Both the position numbers and the translations under genes were made by a program. DNA of 64,000 nt. Origin: NIOZ-UU13 sp964653075 (lineage in GTDB: Bacteria > Planctomycetota > Phycisphaerae > Sedimentisphaerales > Anaerobacaceae). The stretch covers positions 9,224-73,223 of the forward strand of contig CAZZAX010000009.1 of assembly GCA_964653075.1 (NCBI GenBank), in the 5' to 3' direction. Each line of letters opens with the position of its first letter. Position 1 is the stretch's first letter. The notes beneath the pieces are model-generated. The model had not been told where the DNA came from. It did no database searches and saw only the letters and a list, made by a program, of their open reading frames with translations. Of this stretch, positions 26,665 to 34,730 are shown piece after piece.

Positions 26665-28455
26665 ATGAAACACTTACAACTAAACCGCCGTGATTTTTTG
26701 AAAAACGCATGTATAGGCGCTGTAGCGACCGCATTGCCTTTTCGGGCGAAAGCGGCAAATGCAAATAAACGGCCTAACGTTGTTGTCATTTTGACGGATG
26801 ACCAGGGCTGGGGCGACTTAAGCGTTCACGGAAACGTTAACCTGAAAACTCCGAATATTGATTCATTGGCTCGGGACGGCGCCCTGTTTGACAGGTTTTT
26901 TGTATGTGCCGTATGTGCTCCCACGCGGGCCGAGTTTTTAACAGGGCGCTATCATTCGCGTGGCGGCGTGCGCGGCGTCTCGACCGGGCAGGAACGATTG
27001 AACGTCGATGAAAAAACCATCGGCGATACGTTCAAAGCGGCCGGGTATTCTACCGCGGCTTACGGGAAATGGCACAACGGCACGCAATATCCCTATCACC
27101 CGAACGCACGAGGTTTCGACGATTACTACGGGTTCTGCTCCGGACACTGGGGAAATTATTTCGACCCTGTTCTCGAACATAACGGAAAAATCGTAAGAGG
27201 AAAGGGATTTATAATCGATGATTTGACAGACCATGCCCTGGAATTCATCGCTAAAAACAGAAATAGGTCTTTCTTCTGCTATCTGCCGTACAACACACCT
27301 CACTCTCCCTTTCAAGTCCCCGACCACTTTTACGAGAAGTTCAGGAATGGTCCGATCCGGATGCGTAACCGTGACCCGAAACTGGAACAGCTTGACAAAA
27401 CACGGTGTGTTCTGGCCATGTGTGAAAATATCGACTGGAACGTTGGACGTGTTCTGCGTCAGCTCGACAAATTGAAGCTCACCGAAAACACCATCGTGAT
27501 ATATTTCAGTGACAACGGCCCGAACAGTTGGCGGTGGAACGACGGTATGAAGGGGCGAAAGGGTTCGACCGATGAAGGAGGCAACCGTGTGCCCTGTCTG
27601 GTTCGATGGCCTGGACATATCAAACCCGGAATGAAGATTCCTCAAATCGCCGGTGCAATTGACCTTCTGCCGACTCTGGCGGATATTGCCGGAGTACCGA
27701 TTGTTGGTTCAAAACCGCTTGACGGCATCAGCGTCAAGCCGCTTCTTTTGAGAGAGACCGAAAACTGGCCGGACAGAATGATATTTTCACATCAAAGGGG
27801 CCGGGTCAGCGTCCGCACGCAGCAGTATCGGCTCGACCATACAGGAAAGCTGTTTGATATAACCATTGACCCCGGACAGTACCGCGACGTTTCGAAAAAG
27901 AAACCGAAAATCGCTGCAAAGCTAAGAAAGGCGGTAGCCCGGTGGAAGGATGAGGTGCTGCCAAAATCCCCAAAGGACGACAGGCCATTTCCTGTCGGCT
28001 ACCCGGATTTTCCTACGACTATACTTCCCGCACGCGATGGCGTCCCGCACGGAAACGTTCGGCGAAGCGCCAGAGCGCCTAATTGTTCCTTCTTTACGAA
28101 TTGGGTCAGTACCAGCGATAAAATCACCTGGGATGTCGAAGTAGCCAACAGCGGCATTTATCAGGCCATGATTTATTACACTTGCAAAAAGGAAAATATC
28201 GGCTCGACGATCGAATTGAATTTCAATGGAAGCCGCATTCAGGCAAAGGTAACCGAACCTCACGACCCATCGTTATTCGGGCAAGAATTCGACCGGGTCT
28301 CACGAGGCGGCGAATCGTATGTTAAAAATTTCCGGCCGCTTCAGTTCGGTTTATTTCGTTTGAAAAAGGGACGCGGCCTGTTAACTCTTCATGCGCTGGA
28401 TGTTCCGGGAAGGCAGGTAATGGACGTTCGTGCTGTTCTGCTCACACTTACTTAA
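26665..28455 (+). CDS. Tat-exported sulfatase with C-terminal beta-sandwich extension
   Basis: This 596-residue S1 sulfatase has a twin-arginine signal (NRRDFLKNACIGAVATALP), core NVVVILTDDQGWGDLSVHGN, maturation motif CAPTRAEFLTG with Cys84, GKWHNG and YFSDNGPNSWRWNDG. The sulfatase core ends near residue 465. About 130 further residues (from PVGYPDFPTTILPARDG) look like a small beta-rich domain ending LLTLHALDVPGRQVMDV, probably a carbohydrate-binding-like module. A GAGGAG Shine-Dalgarno precedes the ATG. The GH16 gene follows after 25 bases, so the two are likely co-transcribed and may act on the same sulfated polymer. Confidence 0.92.
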   Translation: MKHLQLNRRDFLKNACIGAVATALPFRAKAANANKRPNVVVILTDDQGWGDLSVHGNVNLKTPNIDSLARDGALFDRFFVCAVCAPTRAEFLTGRYHSRGGVRGVSTGQERLNVDEKTIGDTFKAAGYSTAAYGKWHNGTQYPYHPNARGFDDYYGFCSGHWGNYFDPVLEHNGKIVRGKGFIIDDLTDHALEFIAKNRNRSFFCYLPYNTPHSPFQVPDHFYEKFRNGPIRMRNRDPKLEQLDKTRCVLAMCENIDWNVGRVLRQLDKLKLTENTIVIYFSDNGPNSWRWNDGMKGRKGSTDEGGNRVPCLVRWPGHIKPGMKIPQIAGAIDLLPTLADIAGVPIVGSKPLDGISVKPLLLRETENWPDRMIFSHQRGRVSVRTQQYRLDHTGKLFDITIDPGQYRDVSKKKPKIAAKLRKAVARWKDEVLPKSPKDDRPFPVGYPDFPTTILPARDGVPHGNVRRSARAPNCSFFTNWVSTSDKITWDVEVANSGIYQAMIYYTCKKENIGSTIELNFNGSRIQAKVTEPHDPSLFGQEFDRVSRGGESYVKNFRPLQFGLFRLKKGRGLLTLHALDVPGRQVMDVRAVLLTLT

Positions 28456-28480
28456 TTGTTGGCAAAAGAAGGCCGCTGGT

Positions 28481-29359
28481 ATGAAAAGAAAGATAATTCA
28501 GGAAATCTGTTTATGTCTTCTTTTGATAGCCTTTAACGGCATCGGTACGTTGGCTGCTGATAGAAAGCCCACGGATGGCTGGATAAGAACCGGCGGTCTC
28601 GGTCATGAGCCAAAACGGATTACGAATGCCTTTCCACTGTCCGACCAGGGTAATCAGGGCGACTGGGAAAAATATGAATTAATGAGTGATGAATTTGACG
28701 GTGTGAAGCTTGACCCGAATAAATGGCATCCTGTAAATCCGAAGTGGCTGGGAAGACAGCCGGCATTCTTCTATTCCGGCAATGTCAGAGTAAGCAGCGG
28801 CAAACTGCATCTGGTTATGAGAAAGCAGGAAGTGCCTGAAATGCCGAAAGACAAGGGTTATCACACTTACACTTCTGCCGCTGTTCAAAGCAAAATCAAA
28901 GTCAGATATGGATATTTTGAAGTTAAGTGCAGACCTATGAAATCTCATGGCTCCAGCTCTTTTTGGTTTTATGACAGCACTCCCGAGATGTGGACGGAAA
29001 TCGATGTATTCGAAATAGGCGGCGGCGCCCCCGGATTCGAACGGAAATACAATATGAATGTGCATGTCTTCAGAACACCGACAGAAAGCAGGCACTGGTC
29101 TAAGCATGGGGTATGGGCGGCTCCGTCAAATCTGGCTAATAGCTATCATGTTTACGCGTTGGAATGGGACAAGGAGAGAATCACGTGGTATTTTGATGGA
29201 GTGCCTGTCAGATGGATAGAAAACACCCACTGGCATCAGACCCTGACATTGAATTTCGATAGTGAGACGATGCCCAAATGGTTTGGCCTGCCGAAAGATA
29301 AGGACCTTCCCTCCACGTATAGTATCGAATATATTCGGGCCTGGAAGAAGCGGGAATAA
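28481..29359 (+). CDS. GH16 endo-glycanase (agarase/carrageenase-like)
   Basis: This protein has 292 residues from ATG 28481. The frame is open 17 codons further, into the upstream sulfatase, but this ATG puts the signal peptide (MKRKIIQEICLCLLLIAFNG) first. The GH16 catalytic signature is TEIDVFEIGG, that is ExDxxE with nucleophile Glu173, Asp175 and acid/base Glu178. GYFEVKCRPM, FWFYDSTPEMW and YALEWDKERITWYFDG are further family segments. GH16 enzymes cut beta-1,4 or beta-1,3 links in galactans and glucans. The segments resemble the red-algal galactan (agar, porphyran, carrageenan) side of the family, and the paired sulfatase fits a sulfated galactan, but specificity is inferred. Confidence 0.88.
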   Translation: MKRKIIQEICLCLLLIAFNGIGTLAADRKPTDGWIRTGGLGHEPKRITNAFPLSDQGNQGDWEKYELMSDEFDGVKLDPNKWHPVNPKWLGRQPAFFYSGNVRVSSGKLHLVMRKQEVPEMPKDKGYHTYTSAAVQSKIKVRYGYFEVKCRPMKSHGSSSFWFYDSTPEMWTEIDVFEIGGGAPGFERKYNMNVHVFRTPTESRHWSKHGVWAAPSNLANSYHVYALEWDKERITWYFDGVPVRWIENTHWHQTLTLNFDSETMPKWFGLPKDKDLPSTYSIEYIRAWKKRE

Positions 29360-29392
29360 ATCCTTTTTACTTCCTGCTCGATTTGATAAAGA

Positions 29393-30730
29393 TTATCCTT
29401 TGTCCTTGACTTCAACGACATAAATCATCGTAGGTTCCTTTGGCTTGTCCGGCCTGCGGTCTCTGTTGGGTGAGTCTGCTTCCTGCTGCATATAATGTGT
29501 AAGGCCCGGTGGCAATGGCCCTCGATTAACGGCACGAACATTAGGTATGTTATGATAAGTGCCGTCGGCCTTACTAACGTTATATTGGCCCGGTTTCATA
29601 GTTAGAAGCTGCTCCCTTGTGAGGGCAAACTGTCCATTTCGTGGTTCTGCATATTTGTTGCGATATTTAATTAGAATTTTCCCGTCTTTTGTAATTGAAA
29701 CTCTGGGAATGGGGGGATATTGTGGAATCGTGCCTCTGCCGGAAAAATAGAAACGATGTTTCCAGTCAGTGAGCTGAATAATTTTCCAATTATCGTCAAC
29801 CGGGGTAGCGATGTAGATTTGATTATAGCCGTTTTCATCAAAACGAGTATAGCCGATATAGGGTCTTCCTTCGGCGTCCACAACTAAGGTACCTCCGTTC
29901 ATTAAGCCGCTGTTCTGTTTTATGGATTCGACAACATGGGCGTTTTCCGGTGTTATAGGCAATTCCAAATCACGCCCGTCCCAGCTCTTCCATGAGAGCC
30001 CGCGGTTGAGGCTTTTAGCATAGCAAATATCAAAATTGGTTATGACGTCCGGAGTTTCTCGCCAACACCACGCAATATGCCAGGTACCTTTTTTATCTTC
30101 TAAAATACCTCCGAACGGATAGGCGTTGCAGGTTGGATTACGGTCACGGCCATTCGTAAAAACCGGGACAGCCTTTGTCCATTGTTGAGTTTCTTCGTTA
30201 TAGTGGACCAGGATTCGCATCCCGTTCCCACTGCCTCCGTGCCGGTACATTATGTAAACTGAACCATCGCGAAGCTTCAACAGGGCTGGATATGTAACTC
30301 TGTTTTCATAATCACCCGTCCATTTGTGAATGCCTTCGAACGTGTGTATGTCACCGGGGGCCTTTGTTCGATAATACCGCAGTGGCGCGCAGTGCATATT
30401 GCCTGTAATATGAAGATGTCCTTTTCTGTCCTGAAACAATAAAATCCGGTTATGTGTGTCCCATCCAACCCGTTCCGGCAGCTTAACTAGGTCCCATTCC
30501 GTCTCGTGCAGTTTTCGTTTTCCAACGTTAAGCTGGTGTTCTCCGTCATAAAAAGCGATGTACTGATAAACGCCGTCCGAAATTAAACAATGACCACCAT
30601 TGACCGGATGTGATGCTAATCCTTTCGTTACCGAAATTTTTCGTATTTCCACTTGCGCGATTACCGCCCTCGAAGATACCGTCCATCCTGAACAAAAGAT
30701 AATAAAGAGTATCAGACATCGAGCAAACAT
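29393..30730 (-). CDS. BNR-repeat beta-propeller protein, possible polysaccharide lyase
   Basis: This 445-residue secreted protein has a signal peptide (MFARCLILFIIFCSGWTVSS) and looks like a BNR_4-type beta-propeller: HPVNGGHCLISDGVYQYIAF, GHLHITGNMHCAPLRYY, GSVYIMYRHGGSGNGM, GTWHIAWCWRETPDVITN and GRPYIGYTRFDENGYNQIYI are successive blades. The histidine-rich HITGNMH and the YRHGGSG and WCWRETPD segments could form an active site. Seven-bladed propellers of this general type include ulvan lyases, so a lyase role is possible but not demonstrated. A GGAG lies before the ATG. It is convergent with the GH16 gene (33 bases between ends). Confidence 0.75.
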   Translation of the reverse strand: MFARCLILFIIFCSGWTVSSRAVIAQVEIRKISVTKGLASHPVNGGHCLISDGVYQYIAFYDGEHQLNVGKRKLHETEWDLVKLPERVGWDTHNRILLFQDRKGHLHITGNMHCAPLRYYRTKAPGDIHTFEGIHKWTGDYENRVTYPALLKLRDGSVYIMYRHGGSGNGMRILVHYNEETQQWTKAVPVFTNGRDRNPTCNAYPFGGILEDKKGTWHIAWCWRETPDVITNFDICYAKSLNRGLSWKSWDGRDLELPITPENAHVVESIKQNSGLMNGGTLVVDAEGRPYIGYTRFDENGYNQIYIATPVDDNWKIIQLTDWKHRFYFSGRGTIPQYPPIPRVSITKDGKILIKYRNKYAEPRNGQFALTREQLLTMKPGQYNVSKADGTYHNIPNVRAVNRGPLPPGLTHYMQQEADSPNRDRRPDKPKEPTMIYVVEVKDKG

Positions 30731-31024
30731 GATATTTACTCCTCAAAATTACTACTATTAATACGTTACCTGAACCGGCATTAAAGGCCGGGTGCAGACG
30801 ACTGTTTTCGGCTATACTGCCAGGCCCTGCTTCTAAGTAATAAATATACCAAATTAGACCCGGGAATACACGGCTGTTTGTTTCTTTTGAATTGATGCCA
30901 TCTTTGGATTTGACGATGGCTGTTTCGTATCGAAATGACGGTAGGGCGGGGGGGGGTATGGCGGCTCAGGCAAGCGGGCAGCCGGTCATTTTCGGATTGA
31001 ACGAGATAATGAATAATTCAAGGT
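30731..31024. other. Intergenic region, nothing recognised
   Basis: These 294 bases lie upstream of the BNR gene and downstream of the redoxin gene. They contain a G-run (ggcgggggggggt, near 30945) and no convincing gene. An ATG frame from 30892 lacks a Shine-Dalgarno and runs over the end of the redoxin gene. Confidence 0.4.
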
Positions 31025-31624
31025 TTAATCCAGATATTTCAGGATTTCCCTTGGGCTCGTATGATTGGGATTATCGAATCCAACAAAACTTTTAAGAATT
31101 GTCCCGTCCCGGTCAACTATATATGTAGCAGGAATAGATAATTCTATATCATCGTCGCTGTTTAGCGACACCAGGTCGATACAGAATGATTCACAAAATT
31201 TTCTTATTTCCGTACCCGTCACCTCAAAGGTCAAACCAAATTGTTTTGAAACTTCGTTATCGACATCAATTAATGTTTCATATGTCAAGTTAATGTCCGT
31301 CCTTGTCGTCGATGCCGGGCCGGGTTTATGCGGAGAAATTGCCACAAATTTGATATTGTGTTTCTCGAGCTGCTCATAAACCGCCTGACAAGCCAGCAAC
31401 TCGAGAGTACAATATTGACGCCAGCTTCTGCCGTAGAATGTTATTACCAGCTTATTGCCGGTTAGCATTTCCTTGAAGCGTATGGCTTTGCCTTCGGTAT
31501 TTGGGAGGGTAAATCCGGGTACTCTGTCGTTTTCCTTAAGAATGCTCTTGACAATATCGGTCTTTTCGATCTGCGTGCGTAGATTCTGTGCAAACACTGA
31601 TATTTTCTCCTTCTTGTATGTCAA
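31025..31624 (-). CDS. Peroxiredoxin-like (AhpC/TSA) protein with altered CxxC
   Basis: This 199-residue thioredoxin-fold protein resembles the peroxiredoxin-like family whose signature is FYRGGWCPYCNLEL. Here it reads FYGRSWRQYCTLELLACQ: Cys72 is kept at the position that aligns with the peroxidatic cysteine of BCP/PrxQ, but the preceding cysteine is Arg69. PATYIVDRDGTILKSFVG near the C-terminus is the usual cis-proline region. It probably reduces peroxides in the cytoplasm. The frame begins with TTG after AGGGA; no in-frame ATG is available nearby, so the TTG start is accepted. It is a single-gene unit. Confidence 0.75.
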   Translation of the reverse strand: MTYKKEKISVFAQNLRTQIEKTDIVKSILKENDRVPGFTLPNTEGKAIRFKEMLTGNKLVITFYGRSWRQYCTLELLACQAVYEQLEKHNIKFVAISPHKPGPASTTRTDINLTYETLIDVDNEVSKQFGLTFEVTGTEIRKFCESFCIDLVSLNSDDDIELSIPATYIVDRDGTILKSFVGFDNPNHTSPREILKYLD

Positions 31625-31882
31625 TTTTCCCTGTTAATTCTTCTTGCTTTACTTACAGGGAAATGCTGGCTTTACGCAAGTGGCTTTCGTACCCCCTTTG
31701 TAATAAGCATTTATCGTTCAAGGCTATTAAGCGACACAAAGGTTAATATAGGTAGTATAGCATATTTAGGGAAAATAAACAAGCATTTTTTGCCCTTTTT
31801 TCATAATTCTCATAAGTGAGAAATCTTGTTTTTATAATTGCTTATTATTGGACAATTTCTATTGAATGTGCATAATTTGTTC

Positions 31883-33280
31883 ATGAGTTCGAATATGAAG
31901 ACACAAAGCTATAGCCGACGTAGTTTCCTAAAAATGATGGGTCTTGGTTCGACATTGATGTTAAAGAAGCATTCAGCGGCATTCGGACTGAATGCAACCG
32001 ATGCCCTTAAGAATAAGCCCAATATCGTTTTTATTTTAACGGATGACCAGCGCTATGATGCGATGAGCTGCGCCGGACATCCCTGGCTGAAAACACCAAA
32101 TATGGACCGCCTGGCCAATGAGGGCGTGCTCTTTAGGAACGCATTTGTTACAACATCGCTATGCAGTCCTTCGAGGGGCAGTTTTCTGACAGGTTGTTAT
32201 GCACACACCAATGGAGTCTTCCGGAACACTGGAAAGGACCCAAATCCTTCTTATCCGACATTTCCCCAGCTATTACAAAGGGCAGGTTTCAAGACAGCTT
32301 TTATCGGAAAATGGCATATGGCACGGGAAGATTCGCCCCGGCCGGGATTTGAACATTGGGTGAGCTTCAGCGGCCAGGGCAGATATGAAAAGAACAAACT
32401 AAATGTCAATGGACAAACCGTCAGCTCTAAAACCTACGTTACCGATGAGCTGACCAATTATGCGGTTAGATTTCTGAAGAAGGAACATAATAAACCATTT
32501 ATGCTCTATCTGAGTCACAAAGCAGTGCATGCCCCGTTCACGCCGGCAAAGCGGCACGCGAATCTTTATTCGGATATCGAAATTAAATCACGACACAATC
32601 CAAAAGATAACCTGAACACCAAGCCTAAATGGGGCAGGAAAATGGATAAGAACTGGAAGAGCCAGATACGAAATTACTACCGTTCTTTGGTTGCTGTGGA
32701 TGAAAGTATTGGGCGTGTTTTTAAGGCACTCGAGCAAATCAAAGCTCTCGACAATACCGTAATCATCTTTGCCGGCGATAACGGCTATTTTCATGGCGAG
32801 CATGGTGGCATGTGGGACAAAAGGGCGGCGTATGAACCGTCCATGCGGATACCGCTGATTATGCGTTACCCCCCTCTTGTAAAGACTGCGACTATGTGTG
32901 AAGAAATGGTTCTGAACATAGACCTGGCGCCGACAATTCTTGAGCTGGCGGGAGTTCCAATCCCCGGCTCAATGCAGGGGCAAAGCTGGCTGAGTTTGCT
33001 CAAGGGCTGGCCTGGGCGAAAGAGTTTTCTCTATGAATACTTTCAGGAAACGGACCGCAGATTCAAAAGGCCGACCGTAATTGCCGTTAGGACAAAACAA
33101 TGCAAATATGTTACTTACCCTCTCGATGATACTCTGACCGGCGAACTGTACAACTTAAGATCCGACCCGGAGGAACTAAACAACCTTTTTGGCAATCCTG
33201 TGCATGCTGATATTACAGAACAAATGAAAAAAGAGCTGGCGCGGCTTCAAAAGAAAACCGGCTTCAGGTATCCTGAATGA
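31883..33280 (+). CDS. Tat-exported sulfatase
   Basis: This S1 sulfatase has about 465 residues. The start is uncertain: ATG 31883 is given, ATG 31895 is equally possible, and neither has a clear Shine-Dalgarno. A twin-arginine signal (SYSRRSFLKMMGLGSTLML) follows. The core has NIVFILTDDQRYDAMSCAGH, maturation motif CSPSRGSFLTG, GKWHMA and FAGDNGYFHGEHGGMWDKR. The C-terminus has LYNLRSDPEELNNL. It is the sixth sulfatase in the window, alone on its strand between the redoxin (divergent) and the acyltransferase (convergent). Confidence 0.91.
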   Translation: MSSNMKTQSYSRRSFLKMMGLGSTLMLKKHSAAFGLNATDALKNKPNIVFILTDDQRYDAMSCAGHPWLKTPNMDRLANEGVLFRNAFVTTSLCSPSRGSFLTGCYAHTNGVFRNTGKDPNPSYPTFPQLLQRAGFKTAFIGKWHMAREDSPRPGFEHWVSFSGQGRYEKNKLNVNGQTVSSKTYVTDELTNYAVRFLKKEHNKPFMLYLSHKAVHAPFTPAKRHANLYSDIEIKSRHNPKDNLNTKPKWGRKMDKNWKSQIRNYYRSLVAVDESIGRVFKALEQIKALDNTVIIFAGDNGYFHGEHGGMWDKRAAYEPSMRIPLIMRYPPLVKTATMCEEMVLNIDLAPTILELAGVPIPGSMQGQSWLSLLKGWPGRKSFLYEYFQETDRRFKRPTVIAVRTKQCKYVTYPLDDTLTGELYNLRSDPEELNNLFGNPVHADITEQMKKELARLQKKTGFRYPE

Positions 33281-33322
33281 TAAAACGATGATGGCAAAGA
33301 AGGTTGGCTGACAGACGTATCC

Positions 33323-34270
33323 TCAGATTTTTTCTTTTTCATTTTTTGGCCGATGTTTCCACCGCCGGTGCAGCCACCAGTACTGGCTTGGGTCTTCCCT
33401 GACAAACTCTTCGATTGCTTTTGTATATTCTGCAGTAATCCACTCCAGAGGATTGTCCTCTTCGGCCCATTCTTCGGGAAAGATAATGCGATTAACACCA
33501 ATCTCAAAGAAAAAACGGTTTTCAATCCTTCTGCTGTACCCGACTACTATTGGAACGTTATAGGTAATAGCAAGCAATCCTATACTCTTATAAGTGCTGG
33601 CCTTTCGGCCGAAAAAATCGACAAATATTCCTTTTTTACCCGCGTCCTGGTCGGCAATAAAACAGAGGGTAGCGCCGGTTGAGGTTATTTTTTCCATTAG
33701 TTCGGCAGCGCCCTTTTTGTCGATTATTTGTTGTCCGGCCCGCTTGCGAACATCATATAAATAATCGTTAATGAACCTGTTGTCCAGCGGTCTGGCGATG
33801 CTGTAAATGTTAAAACCGAACAGCCCCATAAGGTAACCTATTATCTCGAAGTTGCTGTAATGGGCCGCGACCATCAGCAATCCCCGGCCTTCCTGCATCA
33901 GCCATTTGGCCCTTTCGGTATTTTTGTACCGGGAGTAATCACGCCAGTTATGAGTTTTGACCAGTTTCGGTGTAAACAATACGTCAATAGCCAGCATTAC
34001 AATATGCTCGAAACTTCGCCGGCCGGTTTCCCTCAGCCAGTGCTCACTTTTTTCCGGAAAACTCGCTCGAAGATTCTCCAGGGCCCGCCGCTGGCCGCGA
34101 TGATAATATTTCCATAATAATCGACCGAGAAAACAAGCGAAGCTCAGATTGGTCTCGATATCGAACAGGTAGAGAAAAAAAACAAGAACACGCAATGCAA
34201 GATAGCTGAGCCAGTCTTTGAAAGGACTGTTTTTTTTCTTTTTCTTTTTTCTTGGGGGCAAATCGGCCAT
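33323..34270 (-). CDS. LpxL/HtrB-type lysophospholipid acyltransferase
   Basis: This protein has 315 residues from ATG 34270; a TTG 20 codons upstream is less likely. It belongs to the lipid A lauroyl/myristoyl acyltransferase family, which adds secondary acyl chains to lipid A precursors at the inner membrane. A hydrophobic anchor (ALRVLVFFLYLFDI) follows a lysine-rich start, and the HX4E catalytic motif is HYSNFE. ADQDAGKKGIFVDFFG and the tail PSQYWWLHRRWKHRP are typical of the family. The N-terminus PRKKKKKKNSP is encoded by T8, T5 and T6 runs on the plus strand (34230-34250). It suggests an LPS-type outer membrane. Confidence 0.88.
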   Translation of the reverse strand: MADLPPRKKKKKKNSPFKDWLSYLALRVLVFFLYLFDIETNLSFACFLGRLLWKYYHRGQRRALENLRASFPEKSEHWLRETGRRSFEHIVMLAIDVLFTPKLVKTHNWRDYSRYKNTERAKWLMQEGRGLLMVAAHYSNFEIIGYLMGLFGFNIYSIARPLDNRFINDYLYDVRKRAGQQIIDKKGAAELMEKITSTGATLCFIADQDAGKKGIFVDFFGRKASTYKSIGLLAITYNVPIVVGYSRRIENRFFFEIGVNRIIFPEEWAEEDNPLEWITAEYTKAIEEFVREDPSQYWWLHRRWKHRPKNEKEKI

Positions 34271-34730
34271 AGGCAGTGATTTTAGGCTGAATGCAGCCAC
34301 TGTCAAGTTTTTGCAACGATATAAGGGCAATATCGGCTGTTTTTCCGCTTGCGGTTAACTTATTTGAAGCATCCGCCTTAACAATCAATATTTCATTATC
34401 ACGCCTTCATTGCTCGGGACCGGATAAGTCAAAAAACAAAAATCACTCGGGAAGACGTTTTTTCACTTGAAATTAAGGCGGTTAATCTGGTATAAATAAA
34501 GATAATGAAGCGTGTGTTCTCGCAGGCGGTTTTGGGGATTCCGTGTGTGGAGCCTGTGGACTTTTTTTATAGTTTTCCGAATATGAGGAGGATGTGTATT
34601 ATGCAGGGCACGGGTTTAAATAGGACCTTTGTGCCTGGCGAATGAGGATTCACACATCTCGATAAACTGTCCAAATGTTTTGGTAAATATCTAAAGCATG
34701 GTAATTTTATTTTTTTAAAGGAGGACTATT
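34271..34730. promoter_or_regulatory. Leader and promoter region of the LamG cluster
   Basis: These 460 bases separate the acyltransferase (minus) from the first LamG gene. They hold a short ORF with a strong ribosome site (34601-34645, listed separately) and, from about 34670, the AT-rich leader ending in aaaggaggactattATG that recurs before the next two LamG genes. No confident promoter hexamers were identified. Confidence 0.4.
34601..34645 (+). CDS. Possible 14-codon leader peptide before the LamG genes
   Basis: ATG 34601 is preceded by AGGAGGA (34587-34593) at good spacing and opens MQGTGLNRTFVPGE, ending at TGA 34645. It lies 85 bases before the first LamG gene. A Shine-Dalgarno this strong before so short a frame is unusual and suggests a translated leader, but chance cannot be excluded. 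The peptide has no recognisable motif. Confidence 0.3.
   Translation: MQGTGLNRTFVPGE

Noticed and set aside
30892..31095. 67-codon plus-strand frame between the BNR and redoxin genes
   Set aside because: No Shine-Dalgarno, low-complexity glycine stretch, and its end overlaps the redoxin gene antisense.
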